From contig CADCPL010000051.1 of assembly GCA_902803305.1 (NCBI GenBank), forward strand, positions 1-12,902: DNA of 12,902 nt, in the 5' to 3' direction. Source of the stretch: an uncultured Lachnospiraceae bacterium (GTDB taxonomy: Bacteria; Bacillota; Clostridia; Lachnospirales; Lachnospiraceae). Of this stretch, positions 6,523 through 11,697 are shown one piece after another. Position numbers and translations under genes: made by a program. Below the pieces are notes generated by a model. That model saw only the letters and a list, made by a program, of their open reading frames with translations, made no database searches and had not been told where the DNA came from. The first letter of the stretch is position 1, and each line of letters opens with the position of its first letter.

Positions 6523-7326
6523 TCATTTCCACTGACTGTTGGGTCTTCTTACGATACTTCTTACTACAAAATCATCCGATGAACCTGATCCCGATGCAGC
6601 GGCAGCTGCGGCTACAGCAGCCGTTATAACAGCCACGATCTCAAGATCATCGGTCTCTTCCTCTTCCTTTTTAACGATCTGAGCGATGGTATTATCAACC
6701 GCCTGAGTCTTAATATCCTCCTTGCTCTTACCAAAAGCGGCAGAGATCTTCGGAATATAATTGAACAGACTGATTATCAGCGAAATGATTATCAGTACGA
6801 TAAATACCGTTCCCATTCCGAGCAGCGTATTAAGACCCGCTTTCTTCATCTTCTCACCAAATGTGTAATTGATATTGGTCGTAAGAGAATTAAGCGTTTT
6901 ATACAGATCATCCTTGTAGATCGCTTCGATCTGGGCAGTTTTCTTGGTGCCCACAACATCAAGCGTGACGATTATGTTACTGCCTGAATCATCATACTTA
7001 GCATCCATGCCGGTCACGGAAACAAAATCTCCGAGATCTTCCCGTGCACTGTTATATGAATGCAGAGCATTGACCATTCCGTTACCGTTTACCTTGACTC
7101 CGAAATAATTCGAGATAACGTATTCGAGATATTCTCCGCCCTGTTCGGTCAGTTCCCCGGCCTGATCGGCGTCAAGTGCCGCAAGGAACTGAGTTACCAT
7201 ATTGCTGGTTGTCTCTTCAAGCGAAGCAGCAACCTGCGGATCGACAGTCTTTGCGTCCTCTTCGGCACATGCGGTCAGACAAAAGAAGCAGGCGAGCAAA
7301 CATAATATTAAACTTATCTTTTTCAT
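6523..7326 (-). CDS. oadG: OadG-family gamma subunit with an added N-terminal lipoprotein domain
   Basis: The 267-residue product has two parts. Residues 1-20 look like a lipoprotein signal (charged MKK, hydrophobic core, lipobox LTAC with C20), and residues 21-160 form a predicted extracytoplasmic domain I do not recognise. Residues 168-190 form one membrane span (LLGMGTVFIVLIIISLIISL) followed by FNYIPK, the signature of OadG/MmdD, then an acidic linker, an Ala-rich stretch and a basic tail with FVVRSIVRRP. In the known pump the gamma subunit is a small membrane anchor that assembles the complex, typically 80-120 residues, so this one is more than twice the usual length. The start is the ATG at 7326, 19 bases after the preceding stop; the longer open frame to 7410 overlaps the carboxyltransferase and lacks a signal sequence. 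Confidence 0.85.
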   Translation of the reverse strand: MKKISLILCLLACFFCLTACAEEDAKTVDPQVAASLEETTSNMVTQFLAALDADQAGELTEQGGEYLEYVISNYFGVKVNGNGMVNALHSYNSAREDLGDFVSVTGMDAKYDDSGSNIIVTLDVVGTKKTAQIEAIYKDDLYKTLNSLTTNINYTFGEKMKKAGLNTLLGMGTVFIVLIIISLIISLFNYIPKISAAFGKSKEDIKTQAVDNTIAQIVKKEEEETDDLEIVAVITAAVAAAAAASGSGSSDDFVVRSIVRRPNSQWK

Positions 7327-7345
7327 ATTACGTATCCTATCCTTT

Positions 7346-8776
7346 CTAAACCGTTCCGTGCTTCTTGGCAGGTCTGTCCTCTCTCTTTGTGTATAACATC
7401 TCAAAAGCACCGATCAGATACTTTCTTGTATCAGCCGCTGCGATAACCTGATCAACATAGCCGCGTCTTGCTGCAGATTCAACACTGTTCTGGAGCTTCT
7501 CGTATTCCTTTGCTCCGTTTTCAACGGCATCTGTTCCCTTGCCGTCATATATGATCTTGGCTGCAAGCTTGGCATCCATCATTCCAATCTTGGCGCTGTC
7601 CCATGCAATTGTGATATCAGCACCGAGAGCCTTGGAATTCATCACTATACCGGCTGTACCAAACGCATCCCCGATTATCACGTTTACCTTGGGAGATGTA
7701 GCATTTGCAAACGCAAAAGCAAGCTTTGCCGCAAAATCGGCTATCTTCTTCTCACTGCAAACATCCGCTGCAAAACCGGTCACATTTGTAAGTGTAAGGA
7801 TCGGGATCTCGAAAGCATCGCAGAAGTTAACAAACTTGGCAGCTTTCTTTGCGGCATCAGCCGTAAGTACTGCGTCGTCTTCCCATTCTTTCTTGCCTTC
7901 GTCATCATAGCCTTCGCATCTGTTGGCTACACATCCGACAGTCTGACCTCCGAGTCTGATAAATCCGGTCGTGATCTGCTTGCCGTATCCGGCCTTAACT
8001 TCAAAATATGAATTGTCATCCGCGATCAGTGAAAGAGCTATTGCCGTATCACCCTTGCAGTTTGCGACATCTGCAACCGCACGGTTAAGATCATCACTGC
8101 ATTCCTCAACCGTTCCGAAATCATCGTTATTGGCAGGAAGTAATGATATAAAGCTTCTGATCTCCTGATATATCTCTGCTTCACTTGCAACTATATCGAC
8201 ATTACCGGCTTCATCGGCCTGGAACTTCGCCGATGCCGTATCAAGTTTTTCCTCATAATTCCCGCTGAGTGCATTGGGAGAATTAACGAAAAGCTTGGCG
8301 TCTTTTTCTTCCATGAAAGTAAAATCAGTCATACCGGTAAACAGTGACAGGCCGCCGCCGCACTTTCCGAATATGGCTGTAATCTGCGGGATCACACCGC
8401 TCGCCATGGACTGCGCTTTATAGATCTTGCCGAATGCGGCAAGTGCATCTGTAGCTTCATTGAGTCTTAATCCTGCTGAATCGATAAGACCAATGACCGG
8501 TGCTCCAACCTTAAGAGCAAGATTGTAAAGACCGACTATCTTCTTTGCATGCATCTCGCCGACAGAACCGCCGAGAACAGTTGAATCCTGGCTGTACACA
8601 TACACTAACGTACCGTCGATGAGTCCGTAGCCTGTTACAACACCATCCGCAACCGCATCCTTCGGTTCCATGTTAAAATCAGTGGAGCGAGCACTTACTT
8701 GTCCGCCGATCTCAACGAAACTGTTTTCATCAAGCAAACTTGCGATACGTTTGCCTGCAAGTGAAGAATTACTCAT
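7346..8776 (-). CDS. CoA-type carboxyltransferase subunit (MmdA / transcarboxylase 12S-like), divergent
   Basis: A 476-residue crotonase-fold carboxyltransferase of the MmdA/PccB/12S family, which exchanges carboxyl between an acyl-CoA and biotin. It has the N-terminal half (DGTLVYVYSQDSTVLGGSVGEMHAKKI, then SGVIPQITAIFGKCGGGLS with a Gly-rich site at 139-143) and the C-terminal half (FVNFCDAFEIPILTLTNVTGF, KALGAD-ITIAW). It is shorter than the usual 510 or so residues and departs from the family at known hot spots: DSAGLRLNE where DSGGARIQEG is usual, and AFGTAG at 371-376 where a GGAYD-like block is expected. Start: ATG at 8776 with GGAGG 8 bases upstream. It is the first gene of the operon. 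Methylmalonyl-CoA is the default substrate guess from gene order; malonyl-, glutaconyl- or another acyl-CoA cannot be excluded. Confidence 0.88.
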   Translation of the reverse strand: MSNSSLAGKRIASLLDENSFVEIGGQVSARSTDFNMEPKDAVADGVVTGYGLIDGTLVYVYSQDSTVLGGSVGEMHAKKIVGLYNLALKVGAPVIGLIDSAGLRLNEATDALAAFGKIYKAQSMASGVIPQITAIFGKCGGGLSLFTGMTDFTFMEEKDAKLFVNSPNALSGNYEEKLDTASAKFQADEAGNVDIVASEAEIYQEIRSFISLLPANNDDFGTVEECSDDLNRAVADVANCKGDTAIALSLIADDNSYFEVKAGYGKQITTGFIRLGGQTVGCVANRCEGYDDEGKKEWEDDAVLTADAAKKAAKFVNFCDAFEIPILTLTNVTGFAADVCSEKKIADFAAKLAFAFANATSPKVNVIIGDAFGTAGIVMNSKALGADITIAWDSAKIGMMDAKLAAKIIYDGKGTDAVENGAKEYEKLQNSVESAARRGYVDQVIAAADTRKYLIGAFEMLYTKREDRPAKKHGTV

Positions 8777-8825
8777 TGCAAAACCTCCATAAAAAGTATA
8801 ATTAAAACCGTGATATACGCACTTT

Positions 8826-8838
8826 TGTTATTTTAACA
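8826..8838. promoter_or_regulatory. Palindrome over the -10 box (possible operator)
   Basis: TGTTA-N3-TAACA is a perfect 5-bp-arm inverted repeat that includes the whole -10 box of the decarboxylase promoter. A repressor bound here would block the promoter. The short spacing does not fit the Rex consensus. No regulator can be named. Confidence 0.35.
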
Positions 8839-8857
8839 TAGGAAACTATTTTTTCAA
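8830..8857 (-). promoter_or_regulatory. Sigma-70 type promoter of the decarboxylase operon
   Basis: TTGAAA (8852-8857) and TAAAAT (8830-8835) each match consensus at 5 of 6 bases, 16 bases apart, with TG one base before the -10. A start near 8823 would leave a leader of about 45 bases before the first ATG. It lies just after the scpB terminator, so the operon is transcribed on its own. Confidence 0.7.
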
Positions 8858-8871
8858 AGCAGAAAATCAAG

Positions 8872-8899
8872 AAAAAAAAAGGAACCCTCAGGTCCCTTT
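8872..8899 (-). terminator. Rho-independent terminator after scpB
   Basis: A 9-bp stem (arms 8891-8899 and 8878-8886, one G-U pair) with loop TGAG is followed by a run of T (8872-8877 beyond those in the stem). The first arm uses the last two bases of the scpB stop codon. It separates the scp unit from the decarboxylase operon. Confidence 0.9.
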
Positions 8900-9560
8900 A
8901 AATATCGAGTTTAAGTTGTATTTCTTCAGCCGCTTCCTTCTTGAACTCCTCCAGTCTGTCCGGGGCAATGTCCGGCAGGTCGTCTATCGATTTGACGCCG
9001 AACGATCTGAGGAACTGCTCTGTGGTACCGAAAAGCAGCGGCCGTCCCGGAGCATTGAGTCTTCCGAGTTCAGTGATAAGACCGTATTCAAGCAGCTTAT
9101 TGATCGGATGATCGCAGGAAACACCTCTTATCTTTTCAACCTCAGCCCTTGTGACAGGCTGTTTGTATGCAATGATCGACAGAGTCTCAAGTGCCGTATC
9201 CGAAAGGTGCATGTTCCGCGGTATCTTGGCAACCTTGATCAGATACTCATACATATCTGTCTTGGAACACATCTGGACCGAGTCATCAAGTTCTACTATC
9301 GTCAGTCCGAAATCCTTGTTGCGCTCGTATTTGGATTTCATCTTTGCGATGATCTCTTTTACTTCTTCTACGCTGTATCCGATTGCTTCCGATAACTTGG
9401 CAAGTTCTACGGAATCGCCCATCGCAAACAAAATTGCGGATATCGCCGCTTCGGGATGCTCGGCCTTTTTGACGGTTTCCTCCGGCTTCTCCTGCGCAGG
9501 CTCCGCGATGTCAAGGTCTTCTATATTCTCTTTTACGGATTCTTCAAATTCTTTCTTCAT
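8898..9560 (-). CDS. scpB: Segregation and condensation protein B
   Basis: ScpB is a dimeric winged-helix (kite) protein that joins ScpA and SMC in the bacterial condensin for chromosome compaction and segregation. The 220-residue product has an acidic, low-complexity N-terminal tail of about 35 residues. The core follows: AISAILFAMGDSVELAKL (39-56), LETLSIIAYKQPVTRAEVEKIRG (124-146), and the signature LGRLNAPGRPLLFGTTEQFL (165-184). I chose the ATG at 9560, although only a weak AGAGAA precedes it. The frame stays open up to the scpA stop, but those upstream codons cross a structured element and are Arg/His-rich non-family sequence. The weak site, and a small reading frame ending just inside the gene, hint at coupled translation. 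Confidence 0.93.
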   Translation of the reverse strand: MKKEFEESVKENIEDLDIAEPAQEKPEETVKKAEHPEAAISAILFAMGDSVELAKLSEAIGYSVEEVKEIIAKMKSKYERNKDFGLTIVELDDSVQMCSKTDMYEYLIKVAKIPRNMHLSDTALETLSIIAYKQPVTRAEVEKIRGVSCDHPINKLLEYGLITELGRLNAPGRPLLFGTTEQFLRSFGVKSIDDLPDIAPDRLEEFKKEAAEEIQLKLDI

Positions 9561-9589
9561 AATTCTCTGTAGGTGTGTCGCGCATGCAA

Positions 9590-9659
9590 ATCGTCTTCGA
9601 CGATGGCGCTCCACGTGCAGTAAGGAATCTTCCCACTGCGTGGGTCCCTCCTTCCTGCA
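9590..9659 (-). other. Structured intergenic element A (scpA-scpB)
   Basis: The 99-base gap between scpA and scpB is strongly structured. Directly after the scpA stop, bases 9616-9659 fold into a long hairpin: outer arms TGCAG/CTGCA, a G-A mismatch, AAGGA/TCCTT, an internal loop, and an inner CCCAC-GCA-GTGGG stem (15 pairs in all). A second perfect 6-bp hairpin with a GAA loop follows (9590-9604). The first arm contains the strong AAGGAGGG site, so folding would hide it. No T-tract follows, so it is not a terminator. The same motif order occurs in the flavoprotein-cmk gap. An RNA function or a dispersed repeat family is inference. Confidence 0.6.
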
Positions 9660-10406
9660 TTAGGCGGCTAAGGAAGTGATCATGATGTCATCAAACAGGT
9701 TGTCCTGAACGATGCGGATCTTGCCGACCTTCATCATCTCGAGCATTACAAGGAACGTGACCACGATCTCCATCTTGGTCGGCTGAGCCTCAAGAAGCGC
9801 CCTGAAGGAGAACTTCTTGTGGGTCCTTACATACATCTCGATGTATAACTGTTTTTCTTCAAGATTGATCTCATCTTTTTCGATGTTGCCGAACTTGCTC
9901 CTGATCGGATCTATCTTATCTTTCTGCTTGCGTACAACAGACCTGAATATCTCATTGAGTTTTGTAAGATCTACGTCACCGACAAGCTTCTCATAGTCGA
10001 TCGGCTCCACATATTCAAGCACCTCCCTCGGGAGCGTGGCCTGCTTGAACACGGATCTGACCGCATCTATCTGGCGATCCTTAAGTTCAAAAGACATGTA
10101 CTTATACATCTTGTATTCGATAAGCTTCTCAACGAGTTCTGCTCTCGGATCCTCTTCTTCACCCTCTTCGTTGACCTCTGCGGGAAGAAGCATCTTGGCC
10201 TTGATGTCAAGCAACGTAGCCGCCATCACCAGGAACTCACTCATGACGTTGAGATCCTCCATCTCCATCTGCTTAAGATATTCCAGATACTGATCGGTGA
10301 TGAGCGCGATCGGAATATCATATATATCCACCTTGTTCTTCTCTATAAGATGAAGGAGCAGATCGAGAGGTCCTTCGAATTTTTCAAGTTTAACATTGAT
10401 CGCCAT
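9660..10406 (-). CDS. scpA: Segregation and condensation protein A (kleisin)
   Basis: ScpA is the kleisin that bridges the heads of the SMC dimer and recruits ScpB. The 248-residue protein begins with the highly conserved kleisin opening (FEGPLDLLLHLIEKNKVDIYDI, residues 9-30), followed by YLEYLKQMEMEDLNVMSEFLVMAATLLDIKAKMLLP. The C-terminal winged-helix region (FSFRALLEAQPTKMEIVVTFLVMLEMMKVGKI) contacts SMC. The ATG at 10406 follows the TAA of the phosphoesterase gene without a gap, with AGAGGG about 8 bases upstream, so the two genes share a transcript and probably translation. A middle acidic stretch (NEEGEEEDP) is the usual linker. Confidence 0.97.
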   Translation of the reverse strand: MAINVKLEKFEGPLDLLLHLIEKNKVDIYDIPIALITDQYLEYLKQMEMEDLNVMSEFLVMAATLLDIKAKMLLPAEVNEEGEEEDPRAELVEKLIEYKMYKYMSFELKDRQIDAVRSVFKQATLPREVLEYVEPIDYEKLVGDVDLTKLNEIFRSVVRKQKDKIDPIRSKFGNIEKDEINLEEKQLYIEMYVRTHKKFSFRALLEAQPTKMEIVVTFLVMLEMMKVGKIRIVQDNLFDDIMITSLAA

Positions 10407-11288
10407 TTAAATGCCCTCTTGTTTCTTTTCTGTTTGACCGCCTATAGTAACGGTAACTATCTCGGCCTTGTTGAATATTCTGAGCGGTATCGAATGCCAG
10501 CCTATCCCGCGGCTGACTATCATCGTCGTATCCTCTTTGCAAAACACGCCGAAATCATACTTGGGAAACAGCTGAAGCTGCGGGGATATGATCCCTCCTA
10601 TACCGGGAAGTACTATCATTCCTCCGTGAAGATGTCCCGAGAGTACAAGATCAGCTCCATAACTGACATATTCATCAAAAAAATCCGGATCATGCGCTAT
10701 AAGTATATTGTATCGTTCAGGCAAAAGTGCGCCGAGCTTATCGGTTATCATACCGCCGGCTATCCCGCCTCTGCGGAACCGCTTATAATACTCCAGCGGT
10801 ATATCAAAACCGTAAATGCTGATATTCTTATCGGAAAGATGTATATGATCATCCGACAAGACATGTATCCCTAAGCCTTTCACAAAGCTTTCGAACTCGG
10901 CAAATCTTCCCGGATACTCTTCATCATCCTTGCGATAACGCTCCTCATGATTACCGTAGCCGTAGTAAACCTCAAATCTTGATGCGAGGCTGCTTAAAAA
11001 ATCCCGGCTTACGTGATGGTCCCTTGAAGGATTCACATAGCTTGTGATCACATCTCCCGCAAGGATCACAAAATCCGGTGACAGTGCCTCTAACGCCTCG
11101 ATCAGACCTTTGTTGTCATCATGCGTAACATCGGTATCATGAAGATCGCTGAGCATGACAAACCTTATCGGTCCCGGGATATCCTTTGATGTCGTAAGTT
11201 CATATTCAACTATGTTATATCCGCTGCTCTGCCTGTAAACAAAAACGATAAGAAGAACAACGACCGCAAAGATCCATACGTAGGTCAT
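10407..11288 (-). CDS. Membrane-anchored metallophosphoesterase (YkuE/YaeI-like)
   Basis: A 293-residue calcineurin-like phosphoesterase. Residues 3-18 form an N-terminal membrane segment (YVWIFAVVVLLIVFVY) with no lipobox or clear cleavage site, so the enzyme is probably anchored with its domain outside. The dimetal motifs are complete: SDLHD (D48, H50), GD at 78-79, GNHEE (N113, H114), H199 and GHLHGG (H219, H221). The YkuE/YaeI group acts on phosphodiesters or phospholipid-type substrates; the exact substrate here is unknown. I chose the ATG at 11288 because AAAGG lies 9 bases upstream. The ATG at 11297 has no room for that site, and the frame open to 11417 runs through the rpsU terminator. 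The gene heads the unit with scpA and scpB, which does not itself imply a condensin role. Confidence 0.88.
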   Translation of the reverse strand: MTYVWIFAVVVLLIVFVYRQSSGYNIVEYELTTSKDIPGPIRFVMLSDLHDTDVTHDDNKGLIEALEALSPDFVILAGDVITSYVNPSRDHHVSRDFLSSLASRFEVYYGYGNHEERYRKDDEEYPGRFAEFESFVKGLGIHVLSDDHIHLSDKNISIYGFDIPLEYYKRFRRGGIAGGMITDKLGALLPERYNILIAHDPDFFDEYVSYGADLVLSGHLHGGMIVLPGIGGIISPQLQLFPKYDFGVFCKEDTTMIVSRGIGWHSIPLRIFNKAEIVTVTIGGQTEKKQEGI

Positions 11289-11346
11289 GAATCGCATCCT
11301 TTGCAATATTTTGTTATCCGCAGGCGCGGTCCATACAACATATGGT

Positions 11347-11352
11347 ATTATA
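11347..11352 (-). promoter_or_regulatory. Extended -10 promoter for the phosphoesterase-scpA-scpB unit
   Basis: A perfect TATAAT preceded by TGC gives an extended -10 box. Nothing close to TTGACA lies 16-18 bases upstream, where the DNA is the T-rich tail of the rpsU terminator. The start would be near 11340, giving a leader of about 50 bases. Confidence 0.6.
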
Positions 11353-11370
11353 GCACGACTTTTTAAATAA

Positions 11371-11407
11371 TAAAAGAAAAAAATAAAAACCCCCGGAAAA
11401 CCGGGGG
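11371..11407 (-). terminator. Rho-independent terminator of rpsU
   Basis: A 7-bp G+C-only stem (CCCCCGG/CCGGGGG, 11390-11407) with loop TTTT is followed by a long T-rich tail (TTTTTATTTTTTT). It begins 6 bases after the rpsU stop codon. Confidence 0.95.
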
Positions 11408-11413
11408 TAAATA

Positions 11414-11590
11414 TCAATTATACTTTCTTTTTCTGGCTGCTTCAGACTTCTTCTTGCGCTTTACGCTGGGCTTCTCATAGTGCTCTCTCTTGCGGATCTC
11501 CTGCTGGATTCCCGCCTTAGCACAACTTCTCTTGAAGCGACGCAGTGCACTGTCTAAGCTTTCGTTTTCTTTTACGATTACTTCTGCCAT
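11414..11590 (-). CDS. rpsU: 30S ribosomal protein S21
   Basis: A 58-residue, strongly basic protein, exactly the usual Firmicutes S21 length. It reads MAEVIVKENESLDSALRRFK at the start, has the S21 core RSCAKAGIQQEIRKREHYEKPSVKRK in two parts (21-46), and ends in a Lys/Arg tail. S21 sits near the 3' end of 16S rRNA on the small subunit and helps initiation. The ATG at 11590 has a strong AGGGGAGG 8 bases upstream. It is a single-gene unit with its own promoter and terminator, between alaS and the phosphoesterase. The leader can pair ACCTCA with the binding site, so autogenous control is possible but unproven. Confidence 0.97.
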   Translation of the reverse strand: MAEVIVKENESLDSALRRFKRSCAKAGIQQEIRKREHYEKPSVKRKKKSEAARKRKYN

Positions 11591-11603
11591 CTTCCAAACC
11601 TCC

Positions 11604-11635
11604 CCTCAAGTCATAGATTGTGCTAACCCTGAGGT
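11604..11635 (-). promoter_or_regulatory. rpsU leader with possible anti-Shine-Dalgarno pairing
   Basis: In the predicted leader, CCTCA (11630-11634) can pair with TGAGG (11604-11608), next to the ribosome binding site. Alternatively ACCTC (11631-11635) can pair with GAGGT (11598-11602), which includes the site itself. The stems are only 5 bp, so this is weak evidence of a regulatory leader. Confidence 0.25.
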
Positions 11636-11656
11636 ATCTAAATCTGCACTGACTGC

Positions 11657-11685
11657 ATTATAATCATATCCATTTCAATAGTCAA
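11657..11685 (-). promoter_or_regulatory. Strong sigma-70 promoter of rpsU
   Basis: TTGACT (11680-11685) and a perfect TATAAT (11657-11662) are separated by the optimal 17 bases. The start would fall near 11650, giving a 60-base leader. Its strength fits a ribosomal protein gene. Confidence 0.85.
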
Positions 11686-11697
11686 GAAAAAAATGGA

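Noticed and set aside
7327..7410. A longer OadG-family protein overlapping the carboxyltransferase
   Set aside because: The extension is Arg-rich and overlaps the upstream gene. The start at 7326 gives a textbook lipoprotein signal.
8826..8838. Rex (NADH-sensing repressor) site at the decarboxylase promoter
   Set aside because: The arms TGTTA/TAACA resemble Rex half-sites but are only 3 bases apart. The usual TTGTTAA-N4-TTAACAA needs wider spacing.
9590..9659. Intrinsic terminator between scpA and scpB
   Set aside because: The hairpins are strong but no T-tract follows, and scpB needs the scpA transcript because no promoter is visible in the gap.
11289..11417. An N-terminal extension of the phosphoesterase by 43 residues
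   Set aside because: The extra codons translate the rpsU terminator and the promoter region. A ribosome site fits the ATG at 11288, and the protein then starts with a clean membrane segment.
11669..11697. Terminator for alaS
   Set aside because: The TCCATTT/AAATGGA repeat has a 15-base A/T-rich loop and no T-run after it. It overlaps the rpsU -35 region instead.
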